Positions 17,641-26,383 of a stretch of 64,000 nt of DNA are shown here, piece by piece; position 1 is the stretch's first letter; each line of letters begins with the position of its first letter. A program made the position numbers and the translations under genes. This DNA comes from JACKEQ01 sp041389565. Its GTDB lineage: Bacteria; Myxococcota_A; UBA796; GCA-2862545. Location of the stretch: the NCBI GenBank assembly GCA_041389565.1, contig JAWKRP010000009.1:186001-250000 (forward strand), in the 5' to 3' direction. The notes beneath the pieces are model-generated. The model ran no database searches. It saw only the letters and a program-made list of their open reading frames with translations, and was not told where the DNA came from.

Positions 17641-18251
17641 CCCGCGTGGCTCGCCAGCGCGCTCACCTTCGCCCAGTCGTCGGGAGGGTCGCCGTCGAGC
17701 AGCACCTGGTTCCGGCGCACCGCCGAGCAGCGCTCGCACCGGTACTCGAGGATCCATCGACCCTTCTCGCGGTGTACCCGGACCGCCACGAGCACCCCGC
17801 CACACTCCGAGGCGCGGTCGCCCGGCACGTCTCCGTCGACGTGCAGGCCCGACAGGCAGAACGGGCAGTGGTCGCGCGCAGACCGCCCGTGGGCCGGGAC
17901 CTCCGCATGGCAGGCGACACAGGTGAAGGCCTCGTCCCGGCGGATCGGGTTCCGGCGCACCTGGGAGGCGTCCTCGAGCCCCTGCGCCCGGCGGAGCAGC
18001 TTCTTGCCCGGCCACTCGTGCGCGTCGTCGGGCAGATCCACACCTCGCGACCGCGCGAGGTCCGCCACGGCGTGCTTCAGCGAGGGGTCGGCCCCGTCGA
18101 GCTCGGCCCCGAGGCGCTTCTGCGCACCCCTGGAGCTCGCGGCGGCGATCATCTCCGCGGCCCGCGCAGGGACGGTCCGTGAGTCCCGAGGGCTCGCAGG
18201 GACGGTCCGTGAGTCCCGAGGGCTCGCAGGGACGGTCCGTGAGTCACTCAC
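17637..18251 (-). CDS. RNHCP-domain zinc-binding protein with repetitive N-terminus
   Basis: As drawn, 204 residues from a GTG at 18251. The C-terminal half has the RNHCP pattern: FTCVACHAEV, then ARDHCPFCLSGLHVDGDVPG with DRASECGG, and a second pair in YRCERCSAVRRNQ. The cysteines and histidines suggest zinc binding; the family function is unknown. The N-terminus is three copies of a 10-residue repeat (DSRTVPASPR), encoded by the 30-base tandem repeat. An ATG at 18152 would give 171 residues without the repeat and is a real alternative. The GTG start overlaps the cyclophilin stop by 8 bases. Confidence 0.7.
   Translation of the reverse strand: MSDSRTVPASPRDSRTVPASPRDSRTVPARAAEMIAAASSRGAQKRLGAELDGADPSLKHAVADLARSRGVDLPDDAHEWPGKKLLRRAQGLEDASQVRRNPIRRDEAFTCVACHAEVPAHGRSARDHCPFCLSGLHVDGDVPGDRASECGGVLVAVRVHREKGRWILEYRCERCSAVRRNQVLLDGDPPDDWAKVSALASHAG
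18165..18245. repeat. 30-base tandem repeat
   Basis: Two perfect 30-base copies (18181-18210 and 18211-18240) are flanked by a 16-base partial copy (18165-18180) and a 5-base partial copy (18241-18245). The period keeps the RNHCP frame open on the minus strand. It sits at the cyclophilin/RNHCP junction and its copy number is likely to vary between strains. Confidence 0.9.
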
Positions 18252-20226
18252 CCCCGGTGGCCCCCTGCCGGAGGATCTGCACGTCCTGGATGCGATCGCC
18301 CTGCTCCAGCCGACGCACGACGTCCGTTCCGTCGACGAGCTCTCCGAACCACGTGTAGTCGCCGTCGAGGAACCGCCCCGGCCCGGACATCACGAAGAAC
18401 TGCGAGCCCCCGGTGTCGCGATCGCCTCGCGCCATCCCGAGGCCGCCCGCCACGAACGCGTGATCCGACACCTCGTCGACGATCGTCCAGCCGGGACCGC
18501 CCCAGCCATCTCCGCGCGGACAGCCCGCCTGCACGACGAACCCGGGCACCACCCGGTGCCACAGAACACCCCGGTAGAACCCGCTCCCCGCGAGCGAGGC
18601 GAAGTTGTAGACCGCGAGCGGCGCCACCTCCGGGTGCAGCGCCAGGAACAGCGTGCCCTTCTCGGTCTGGATGCGGGCCCCGACGATCTGCTCGACCTCC
18701 AGCAGCTTCGGGAGATCTCCCGTGGTGGTCGTCACCGTGCCGTCCGGCAGGATCAGCTCGCGCACGAGGGCATCCGGCGGCGGCCCGGGCAGCTCCACGC
18801 CCAGCGCGCTGCCCAACTCGCGGGCCGCCTTCTGCAGCCCCGGAGACCGGTGGGTCGCGCTGCGCTTGAGCACGGTGGTCAGGAATCGGCTCGCGCGGAC
18901 GCTCGACGCCTTCTGCTTCCGGAAGGACGTGAGCAGGTTCAGGCCCGCTCGCAGCACCTCGCCGTCCTTCTCGACCCGCAGGGTGAGCTCGACCTCCTCG
19001 ACGATCGCGGCATCCGGCGGCCCCTCCAGCCAGGTCATCGCGGCTTCGCGAACCCCCACGTCGGGCGACTGCAGCAGCTTCACGATCACCGCACGATCCA
19101 CGCCCAGATCGTGCAATCGGCCCGCTGCGGCGGTGCGAAGCGGGGCCGGGTGCCCCTCGCCGATGGCGACGTCCACGAGCGTGTCGACCTCGTCGGACTG
19201 CCCGAGCAGCGCGGCCTGCACGGGCCACGGCTCCTTCCCGCCGTACTGGAGCGTGCCGCCGTGCTCGAGGATCCACGCCTGCCGGAAGGCCGACTCCGCC
19301 GTCGGCGCGGCCCCGTCGCGCAGCGCGGCGATCTCCGGCCGGCTCGCGATCTCCGGCTTCCGGGCGATCGCCGGCGACCACACCCACGCGTCGTCGTAGT
19401 GCCGCACCAACGCCGCCAGGAACGCGTCTTCCGAGGGATCCGGGTGGTGCTGGATCGCCGTGCCCACGACCAGCGGATCGTCGGACATCGCCAGCGCGAA
19501 CACCCGGTCCACACGGGCCCGATCGTCGATCGTCATGGCGGCACGCGTCCACAGCGCGCGGATCGCGGACGTGCCTGCGAGCATCGCGCGCTGCTCGACG
19601 GCGTCCAGCAGCGCGGCATCCTTCACCCCGCCGAGGCCGATCCTCGCGACGACCCCCGCGATCGTGCGCTCCGTCCGGGGATCCCGACCCGACGCTCCCG
19701 CCCGGATCAGCGGTGCCAATGCGGCCTGCAGGTCGACTTTGCTGCGCTGCAGGCGGACGAGCGACCGCGCAGCGGCATCGTCGAACGGCCACGGCTCGTC
19801 CAGCAGGCCGACCAGCAGGGGCACCTCCGCCTTGCCGCCCGCCCGCCCGAGCGCTTCGACGAGCTGCCATCGAACCCCGTGCTCCGCGAGCAGCGGCTCT
19901 GCCGGGAGCTTCTCGCGGTACAGCCAGGCCCGGAGGGTCGCGGCCGAGCCCGGCGTGAGGCCGAGCGCGAACGCGACCTCCCGGCGCACCCCTTCGTCCT
20001 CGTGGCTCTGGAGGGCCTTCAGGAACGGCAGCGCCCGCGCGTCGCGGAGCCGGCCGAGCGCCTGCGCACGGACGCGCACCACGGCGGGGTCGTCGAGATC
20101 GCTCGCGGCCACCACCTCGGCTGGGGACAGCCGCTTCCACTCCGCGGTTCGGATGGCCTGCACGGCCTCCTGCACGGGCGTATCCGCGACCGCGACCCCG
20201 ATCAGCGCGGCCAGCGCGAGGATCAC
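18244..20226 (-). CDS. Exported HEAT-repeat cyclophilin (peptidyl-prolyl isomerase)
   Basis: A 660-residue protein with a short signal peptide (ILALAALIGVAVA, cut probably near residue 15). About 430 residues of alpha-helical HEAT-like repeats follow (for example ALPFLKALQSHEDEGVRREV), then a C-terminal cyclophilin domain (about 495-650) with LWHRVVPGFVVQAGCPRGDG and DTGGSQFFVMSG. Cyclophilins catalyse proline cis-trans isomerisation; here the HEAT scaffold probably recruits client proteins in the periplasm. The GTG start shares GTGA with the upstream oxidoreductase stop. A lipoprotein signal was looked for and not seen. Confidence 0.85.
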   Translation of the reverse strand: MILALAALIGVAVADTPVQEAVQAIRTAEWKRLSPAEVVAASDLDDPAVVRVRAQALGRLRDARALPFLKALQSHEDEGVRREVAFALGLTPGSAATLRAWLYREKLPAEPLLAEHGVRWQLVEALGRAGGKAEVPLLVGLLDEPWPFDDAAARSLVRLQRSKVDLQAALAPLIRAGASGRDPRTERTIAGVVARIGLGGVKDAALLDAVEQRAMLAGTSAIRALWTRAAMTIDDRARVDRVFALAMSDDPLVVGTAIQHHPDPSEDAFLAALVRHYDDAWVWSPAIARKPEIASRPEIAALRDGAAPTAESAFRQAWILEHGGTLQYGGKEPWPVQAALLGQSDEVDTLVDVAIGEGHPAPLRTAAAGRLHDLGVDRAVIVKLLQSPDVGVREAAMTWLEGPPDAAIVEEVELTLRVEKDGEVLRAGLNLLTSFRKQKASSVRASRFLTTVLKRSATHRSPGLQKAARELGSALGVELPGPPPDALVRELILPDGTVTTTTGDLPKLLEVEQIVGARIQTEKGTLFLALHPEVAPLAVYNFASLAGSGFYRGVLWHRVVPGFVVQAGCPRGDGWGGPGWTIVDEVSDHAFVAGGLGMARGDRDTGGSQFFVMSGPGRFLDGDYTWFGELVDGTDVVRRLEQGDRIQDVQILRQGATGGE

Positions 20227-21698
20227 AGCCGGCCCGCGGCGATCCAGCCCGACAGGCCCGTGAATCCGCCACCCGGATGCGCGGCGCTGCTCGCGAGCCA
20301 CAGACCCGGGATCGCCGTGGCGTACTGCGCCGTGCCGAGGAACGGACGCGCCACGAACAGCTGGTCGATCGCCAGCTCGCCGTGCCACAGGTGCCCCTGC
20401 GGGAGCGAGAAGCGGGCCGCGAGATCGGCCGGGGTGAGCACCTCGGACCCCACCACGCGACCCGAGACGCCCGGCGCCACGGACTCGAGCGTGCCGAGCA
20501 CGGCGCGGTGCAGGCGCTCCTTCGCGTCTTCCGTCCACCCGCCGTCGAGCACGTACGGCACGGCATGCACGAGGATCGACACGACGTGGTGCCCGCTGGG
20601 CGCGAGCGACGGGTCGGACACGGTCGGCACGCGGATGTCGAGCGGCAGACGGTCGGCGAAGCTGCGGTACTTCACCTGGTCGAACGCGCGCTCGAGATCG
20701 TTCGGCAGACCCGCCACCAGCACGCGCTCGTGAGCTCCGGGACGCGAAGCGAGGTCGAGCGGGCCGGACAGCGCCAGGTGCACCTTCGCGGCGAGCCCGC
20801 GCGCACGCACGTCCTGGATGTCGCGCTCGAGAGCGGGCGGGAGGTCGAGCGGATCGACCAGATCGAGGAGCCCGGCCTTCGCGTCGCACCCGAGAAGCAC
20901 GTGGTCGGCCGCGATCACGTCGCCGCTCTCGAGCTCCACGCCCGAAGCCGCGCGGCCCGCCATCGTGACGCGCTTCACCCGCGCATCGCAGCGCAGCGTG
21001 CCGCCCGCGGCCTTCAGCGCGTCGACGAGCGCCTTCACGACGGCTGCGGGGCCGCCCAGCACGTCGGCACCGCGCAGGGACTCGAGCAGCAGGAGGGTCG
21101 CCGTGCTCGTCGGGCTGCGCGGACCCATCCACGTGCCGTGCAGGCCCTCGAGCGCGAGCCCGGCCCGGAGCACGGGGTCGTCGAAGAACTCCGCCAGCCA
21201 GTCGTCGACGGCCATCGGACCGATGCGGAGCAGCTCCATCATCGTGGCGTTCCCGAGGCGGCGGAACTGCCAGGCGGACTTCGCGAGCGGCAGGAGCGGC
21301 GCATCGGCGTCGGTGCGGGGCGGAGCCTCGGCCAGCACGGAGGCGGCGTACTTCTTGATCTCTGCGAGACGCTTGCGCCACGCGGAATGGGCCGCCGGAT
21401 CCGCCACCTCCGCGCCCTCCCCCACGATCCGGCTCGTCTCGGCCGTCGCGATCACGGCATGGGGCAGCGGACGGCGCGTCAGGGCGAGCCCGAGGTCCTT
21501 CGACACCGCTTCAGAGAACGTGGAGGCGTCGTGCAGCACGCCCTGGTGACGGTAGCCGGGGTGGAACTCGGCGCCAGCCGCGACCCCGCCGGGCTCCGAC
21601 CGGGCTTCGAGCACCGTGACCGTGTGCTTCGCACGAGCGAGGCGAACGGCCGCGGACAGGCCGTTGTGACCGGCTCCGATGACGATGACGCGCGCCAT
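20223..21698 (-). CDS. FAD-dependent oxidoreductase, phytoene-desaturase-like (small copy)
   Basis: A 491-residue flavoprotein with an N-terminal dinucleotide fold (VIVIGAGHNGLSAAVRLA, then a glutamate in VLEARSEPGG) and a C-terminal FAD-closing segment near IPGLWLASSAAHPGGGFTGL. It belongs with the CrtI/PYROXD2-like amine-oxidase-fold proteins. No crtB or other carotenoid gene is present, so carotenoid synthesis is not supported. It overlaps the related oxidoreductase upstream by one base (TGATG), and the two probably arose by old duplication. The substrate is unknown. Confidence 0.78.
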   Translation of the reverse strand: MARVIVIGAGHNGLSAAVRLARAKHTVTVLEARSEPGGVAAGAEFHPGYRHQGVLHDASTFSEAVSKDLGLALTRRPLPHAVIATAETSRIVGEGAEVADPAAHSAWRKRLAEIKKYAASVLAEAPPRTDADAPLLPLAKSAWQFRRLGNATMMELLRIGPMAVDDWLAEFFDDPVLRAGLALEGLHGTWMGPRSPTSTATLLLLESLRGADVLGGPAAVVKALVDALKAAGGTLRCDARVKRVTMAGRAASGVELESGDVIAADHVLLGCDAKAGLLDLVDPLDLPPALERDIQDVRARGLAAKVHLALSGPLDLASRPGAHERVLVAGLPNDLERAFDQVKYRSFADRLPLDIRVPTVSDPSLAPSGHHVVSILVHAVPYVLDGGWTEDAKERLHRAVLGTLESVAPGVSGRVVGSEVLTPADLAARFSLPQGHLWHGELAIDQLFVARPFLGTAQYATAIPGLWLASSAAHPGGGFTGLSGWIAAGRL

Positions 21699-23287
21699 CA
21701 CACGCCTCCCTGGGCGAGCAGGGTCTTCGCCGCCAGCGCGCCCGGCGCGCCCATCACACCGCCGCCAGGGTGTGCACCGGAGCCGCACATCCACAGGTTG
21801 CGCACGGGCGTCGAGTAGCGCGCCCAGCCGCTCGTCGGCCGCTGGAACAGCAGCTGCTCGAGCGACAGCTCGCCCTGGAAGATGTTGCCCTCCGAGAGCC
21901 CGAACTCCTGCTCGATGTCCCACGGCGTGAGGACCTGGCGGTGCAGGATCGACTCCTTCAGCGTGGGACAGTAGTGCGACAGGGTGTCGATCACGGCGTC
22001 TCCGAAGGCCTCCCGGCGCTCCGGCCAGTGCTCGGGGCCCTCCTTGATGTCGTAGGGCGCGTACTGGACGAAGATCGACGCCACGTGCTTGCCCGGCGGG
22101 GCCATCTCGGGGTCGAGCAGGCTCGGGAACACCACGTTCATGTACGGGCGCGAGCTGAAGTCGCCGTACTTCGCCTCGTCGTACGCGCGCTCGAGGTAGT
22201 CGAGCCCGGGGCAGATCGCGATGTCGCCCATCACGTGCATGCCGATGCCGGGGCGGTCCTTGAACTCCGGGAACCGGTCGAGCGAGAGGTTCACCTTGCC
22301 CGAGCTGCCGCGGAACTTGTAGCGCTTGATGCCCGTCGCGAAGTCGTCGGGCAGGTGCTCTTCGCCCACGAACCGGAGGAACGTGAGGCGCGGGTCGCAC
22401 GAGCTGATCACGGCCCGGGCCGACAGCTCGTCGCCGTTCTCGAGCACCACGCCGGTCGCGCGGTTGCCCTTCACGAGCACCTTGTGGACGGGGGCTTCCG
22501 TGCGGATCTCCGCGCCGAAGGCCTGTGCGGCGCGCGCGATCGACATCGACACCGCGCCGTTGCCGCCCTTCGCGAACCCCCATGCTCGGGACGCGCCGTC
22601 GATCTCGCCCATGTAGTGGTGCAGCAGCACGTAGGCCGTGCCGGGCGAGCGCACGCCCAGCATGGTTCCGATGATGCCCGACACGCTCATCGGCGACTTC
22701 AGGAAGTCGGACTCGAACCACTCGTCGAGGAAGTCGACCGCCGACATCGTCGAGAGCTTGAACTGGATGGCGCCGAGGTCGTCGCCCAGATCGCGGAACC
22801 GCCGCCCGAGGCCGAGCAGCTGCATGAGGTCGCTCGGGCGCCACGACGCTGGGTCGGGCGCGGGATTGTCGATGATCTCCTTCGCGAACCGCGCGAGGCG
22901 CCCCATGGCGCGCCCGAACTCCGGGTACACGTCGGCGTCGCGCTTCGAGTACCGCTGGATCTCCTCGCGCGTCTTGTGGGGGTCGGGCCAGCGGCACAGC
23001 CCGGGGCCTTCGACGTCGGGCGTGTAGCTGCACTCCAGCGGGGTGATCTGGAGGCCGTGCCGCACGAGATCGAGGTCGCGGATGATGTACGGCCGGAGCA
23101 GGCTCACCACGTAGCTGCACACGGTGTACTTGAAGCCCGGGTAGAGCTCCTCCGTGACCGCCGCGCCGCCGAGCACGTGGCGCCGCTCGAGCACGAGCAC
23201 CTTGCGGCCCGCCTTCGCGAGATACGCGGCGCAGACGAGCCCGTTGTGCCCTCCGCCGATGATGATCGCGTCGTAGCTGGTGGCCAT
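21698..23287 (-). CDS. FAD-dependent oxidoreductase, PYROXD2-like (large copy)
   Basis: A 529-residue flavoprotein with the FAD motif AIIIGGGHNGLVCAAYLAK at residues 7-25, VLERRHVLGGAAVTEELYPG, and a C-terminal motif NLWMCGSGAHPGGGVMGAPG. Overall it resembles the PYROXD2 branch of the phytoene-desaturase family, whose chemistry is not settled. The ATG has GGGAGG five bases upstream and overlaps the GcvT-like stop (TGATG). Pairing with a folate-type GcvT protein and a second oxidoreductase hints at oxidative demethylation or deamination of an amine; this is inference. Confidence 0.8.
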   Translation of the reverse strand: MATSYDAIIIGGGHNGLVCAAYLAKAGRKVLVLERRHVLGGAAVTEELYPGFKYTVCSYVVSLLRPYIIRDLDLVRHGLQITPLECSYTPDVEGPGLCRWPDPHKTREEIQRYSKRDADVYPEFGRAMGRLARFAKEIIDNPAPDPASWRPSDLMQLLGLGRRFRDLGDDLGAIQFKLSTMSAVDFLDEWFESDFLKSPMSVSGIIGTMLGVRSPGTAYVLLHHYMGEIDGASRAWGFAKGGNGAVSMSIARAAQAFGAEIRTEAPVHKVLVKGNRATGVVLENGDELSARAVISSCDPRLTFLRFVGEEHLPDDFATGIKRYKFRGSSGKVNLSLDRFPEFKDRPGIGMHVMGDIAICPGLDYLERAYDEAKYGDFSSRPYMNVVFPSLLDPEMAPPGKHVASIFVQYAPYDIKEGPEHWPERREAFGDAVIDTLSHYCPTLKESILHRQVLTPWDIEQEFGLSEGNIFQGELSLEQLLFQRPTSGWARYSTPVRNLWMCGSGAHPGGGVMGAPGALAAKTLLAQGGV

Positions 23288-24501
23288 CACGCCCTCCCGG
23301 GAGTGGCGCGCTTGCGCTCGGGGTCGAAGAACGGACGATCGACCACCGTGGCCGTGATCGTGCGCCGCTCGTACTCGACGGTGTGTTCGATCTTCAGCTT
23401 CGTGCCCGGCACCGCGTAGCGCGGCGCCACCGAGGCCAGCGACAACTGCTTCTTCAGGAGCGGCGACCACGTGTGGCTCGTGGCCTGCCCCACCTGCGTG
23501 CGGCCGTCGGCCTCGAACACCGGCACGGCGTCGCGGCATGCGGCCGGAGCGAGATGCGGCGGCAGCGAGTACTCCTCGTACAGGGCCTCGAGCTCGGGCC
23601 AGCTCACGTCGAGCCCGACCAGCGCCCAGGTGTGCCCGCGCGTGAGCTCGGCTTCGACGGCCTCCTGGCCCACGAACCGGATGTCGCGCTCGAGGTCGAC
23701 CGCTCCTCCGAGACCCAGCTCGTGTGGCGTGGACTTGCGGGCCTCGATGATGCAGCTCTTCGCGCTGAAGTAGTCGACGCCCTGCAGCACGTAGCCGGCC
23801 TCGATGCGCAGCACGTCGAGCGCGTCGAGCCCCATCGGCGTGATGCCGTGCAGACGGCCCGCCGCCATGAGGGCATCCCACACCCGGAGCGCGTCGGCCG
23901 CCGCGACCCACACCTCGAACCCGAGGTCGCCCGTGTAGCCCGTGCGGCTGATCCACACGTCGACCCCGTCGAGCTTCGTGCGGCGCACCCGGAAGAACCG
24001 CATCTTCGACATGTCGAAGTCGACGCACTGATCCAGGATCGCCCGCGCGTTCGGGCCCTGCAGCGCGAGACAGCCGAGCGCGTCGGTGGTCTCCTCCACG
24101 CGCACGTCGAGGCGTCGGCCGTGCCGCTCCAGCCAGCGCTGCCACGGCTCGCTGCTCGTCACCCGGAAGTGCCCGGGCGCCAGGTGGCTGATCGTGCCGT
24201 CGTCGAGCACGTTCCCGTTCTCGTCGCACCAGGTGCAGTACGTGACGCGCCCCACCCCGAAGTCGCGGCTCACGTCGCGGGTGGCGACCCTCGACAACAG
24301 CTTCGCGCCGTCGGCCCCGAACACGTCGTACTTGTAGAGCGGGCTCGCATCCATGAGGCCCGCGGCGTGCCGCACGGCGTAGTACTCACGCTCGCTGTGG
24401 CCGTCGTACGTGCACACCGCGACCTTCCCGGCCCAGTCCTTGTACTTCCAGCTCTCGCACAGCGCCGTGGTGCGCTCGTGGAAGGGCGTCGGTTTCAGCA
24501 T
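23287..24501 (-). CDS. GcvT-family aminomethyltransferase-like protein
   Basis: A 404-residue protein of the glycine-cleavage T / dimethylglycine-dehydrogenase C-domain family, which passes one-carbon units to tetrahydrofolate. It shows CDENGNVLDDGTIS, the segment that carries the folate-binding aspartate in GcvT, then SRTGYTGDLGFEVWV and an IEAGY block. gcvH and gcvP are absent, so it is probably a specialised one-carbon transferase rather than the glycine-cleavage T protein. The ATG at 24501 is chosen as the first ATG; the frame opens 13 codons further to a TTG. Two oxidoreductase genes follow with one-base overlaps. Confidence 0.8.
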   Translation of the reverse strand: MLKPTPFHERTTALCESWKYKDWAGKVAVCTYDGHSEREYYAVRHAAGLMDASPLYKYDVFGADGAKLLSRVATRDVSRDFGVGRVTYCTWCDENGNVLDDGTISHLAPGHFRVTSSEPWQRWLERHGRRLDVRVEETTDALGCLALQGPNARAILDQCVDFDMSKMRFFRVRRTKLDGVDVWISRTGYTGDLGFEVWVAAADALRVWDALMAAGRLHGITPMGLDALDVLRIEAGYVLQGVDYFSAKSCIIEARKSTPHELGLGGAVDLERDIRFVGQEAVEAELTRGHTWALVGLDVSWPELEALYEEYSLPPHLAPAACRDAVPVFEADGRTQVGQATSHTWSPLLKKQLSLASVAPRYAVPGTKLKIEHTVEYERRTITATVVDRPFFDPERKRATPGRA

Positions 24502-24518
24502 CTTCACCAACCAGGGTT

Positions 24519-24536
24519 CCGGGAGCGGCCTCCCGG
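24519..24536 (-). promoter_or_regulatory. Perfect inverted repeat in the GcvT-like gene leader
   Basis: CCGGGAG and CTCCCGG are perfect 7-base arms around a 4-base loop, 18-35 bases upstream of the ATG at 24501. In the transcript the 5' arm runs straight into a GGGAGG. It could also be a weak terminator for the lipoprotein gene, but there is no T-run after it. Confidence 0.4.
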
Positions 24537-24561
24537 TCAATGGACGCTGAGTGTAGAGGCG

Positions 24562-26376
24562 TCAGGGCCCCACGTCGAGGGTGAGCGACGCGTCGATGCT
24601 GGCGAGCGAACCCGGCACGTCCGACAGCGCATCGGCGACGATCCGCAGCCGGGTGTCGGCCAGCGCGACGCCCGCGGGCACCGTGGCGGAAGGGCCCGAC
24701 ACACCGGGGGCCGCAGACCCGCGGACCTCGAAGTACCCCGGCTGCGCGAGCCCGATGCCGTCGGCCTGCACCACGCGCAGGGCCACCCCGTCGGAGGCTC
24801 CGGAGTACAGCCAGTCGGGCCCGAGAGCGCTCGGTGTGCCGCCGAGACCCGCGCTGAACGACACCACGCCCGACCGCCAGTCGATGGGGTCGACCAGCGT
24901 GGTGTCGGCGAGGGACTCCATCGTGAGCGAGCCGTACAGCACGGGCTGACCGGAGATCACGAGCCACTCGGCCGTCCATCCGAACGACCCCACCGCGTTC
25001 GTGGACGCACCGACGGCCTGCACCCGTGACACCGCCGGGTGGGCATCCACGAGCACCGCGCTGGCCGTTCCCAGCCCGAGGCTGCCGGCGGGGGTCTCGA
25101 GGCGCGGACGGAACGTGCCCTGCGACAGCTCGCCCGTCGACAGGCCCGTGATGGCGAGCGATCCGTCGAGGTCGGCCGCGAGTACCCCCGAGCTGACGAA
25201 CGCCGCGGAGGCCTGCGCGCTCCCCGCCCCCACGCCGGGCGCGAAGTAGAGCCAGGCGTCTTCGGTGCCGGCCGGGAACGCGTCGCGCGTCGCTGGGTCT
25301 CCATCGGGGTCGTACACCACCACCAGCAGGCCCGAGCCGTCGCCGGGCAGGCCCGGTGTGGACAGCCCGTCGAGGTCGTCGAGGAAGCGCACGGGCAGAT
25401 CCGCGAGCCCCGCGCCGCACGTTCCGACCACCGCCCGCAGCCGCGACGGGTCGAGCGGGCCGCTCCCACCGGCGTCTCCGTAGGCGGTCTGCAGGTCGAC
25501 CAGGGCCGTGAACACGGGCGCTTCCACGTCGAGGGCCGCGGAGAGGCCCAGGGAGGTGCGGGGACCGGCCACGAGCGGCGCGTCAGCGGCGTCGATCGCG
25601 CCGTCGCAGTCGTCGTCGACGCCGTTGCAGAGCTCGACGGCCCCGGGGGCGACCGTGTCGTCGAAGTCGTTGCAGTCGCCGGCATCGGCCGACCAGCTCC
25701 CGGCGGGCGGCGCGCAGGCCAGGACCTCGAACGCGTCGGTGCCGAAGCCGTCTTCATCGGCGTCGGGGTACCAGGCGGGCGGGTTCACCACGTTCGTGTC
25801 GTCGCCGTCGACGAGCCCGTCGCAGTCGTCGTCGATGCCGTTGCACCGCTCGTTCGCGGCGGGGTTCACCATCGGCCGCTCGTCGTCGCAGTCGCCGCCC
25901 ACCGCGATCCACCCCGCGGCCGGCGTGCAGGTGTGGAGCGCCGAGGCCTCGTCGCCGAAGCCGTCTTCGTCGGCGTCGCGGTAGATCGGGGCGTCGGGGC
26001 GCACGTCGACGAGCCCGTCGCAGTCGTCGTCGATGCCGTTGCACAGCTCGGTGCGGAGCGGCCGGACCTCCGGATCGTCGTCGTCGCAGTCGAAGCCCCG
26101 ATCGACGTAGCCCTCGGGACGCTCGCACGCGGACATCGGGGCGTCGCCCCACGAGTCGGCGTCGGCGTCGCGGAACCACGTGCGCGCGTCGACCGCGTCG
26201 TCGTCGATGCGGCCGCTGCAGTCGTTGTCGAGCCCGTCGCAGAACTCGAGAGACCCGGGGAACACGTCTGCGTCGGCGTCGTCACAGTCGACGTCGGCCG
26301 GGAACCCGTCGTGGTCGGCGTCGGGGACGGTCGACGACGGGGACGTACACGCGAGCATGGCCCAGGAGATCAGCAC
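24562..26376 (-). CDS. MopE-like lipoprotein with repeated metal-binding motifs
   Basis: A 604-residue predicted lipoprotein with a very short signal (LISWAMLAC, lipobox cysteine at residue 10). Residues 18-260 hold four to five copies of a Cys- and Asp-rich repeat: a DADEDGF element, then a GDCDD element and CNGIDDDCDGLVD. This is the 'putative metal-binding motif' of MopE-type proteins, common in myxobacterial surface proteins. Each repeat offers paired cysteines and calcium-loop-like aspartates. The remaining 340 residues are beta-rich and unrecognised. The start is GTG at 26376, 8 bases inside the region after the glycosyltransferase stop. Confidence 0.8.
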   Translation of the reverse strand: MLISWAMLACTSPSSTVPDADHDGFPADVDCDDADADVFPGSLEFCDGLDNDCSGRIDDDAVDARTWFRDADADSWGDAPMSACERPEGYVDRGFDCDDDDPEVRPLRTELCNGIDDDCDGLVDVRPDAPIYRDADEDGFGDEASALHTCTPAAGWIAVGGDCDDERPMVNPAANERCNGIDDDCDGLVDGDDTNVVNPPAWYPDADEDGFGTDAFEVLACAPPAGSWSADAGDCNDFDDTVAPGAVELCNGVDDDCDGAIDAADAPLVAGPRTSLGLSAALDVEAPVFTALVDLQTAYGDAGGSGPLDPSRLRAVVGTCGAGLADLPVRFLDDLDGLSTPGLPGDGSGLLVVVYDPDGDPATRDAFPAGTEDAWLYFAPGVGAGSAQASAAFVSSGVLAADLDGSLAITGLSTGELSQGTFRPRLETPAGSLGLGTASAVLVDAHPAVSRVQAVGASTNAVGSFGWTAEWLVISGQPVLYGSLTMESLADTTLVDPIDWRSGVVSFSAGLGGTPSALGPDWLYSGASDGVALRVVQADGIGLAQPGYFEVRGSAAPGVSGPSATVPAGVALADTRLRIVADALSDVPGSLASIDASLTLDVGP

Positions 26377-26383
26377 CGGGCCG

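Noticed and set aside
18165..18245. CRISPR array
   Set aside because: The 30-base units are directly adjacent, without spacers, so this is a simple tandem repeat.
16513..20733. A 1406-codon open frame on the plus strand across tilS, RNHCP and cyclophilin genes
   Set aside because: It crosses three well-supported minus-strand genes and its translation has no recognisable domain; it is a GC-driven shadow.
20223..23287. Carotenoid biosynthesis cluster
   Set aside because: Two phytoene-desaturase-like flavoproteins are present, but there is no crtB, crtE or cyclase gene, and the larger copy is closer to PYROXD2.
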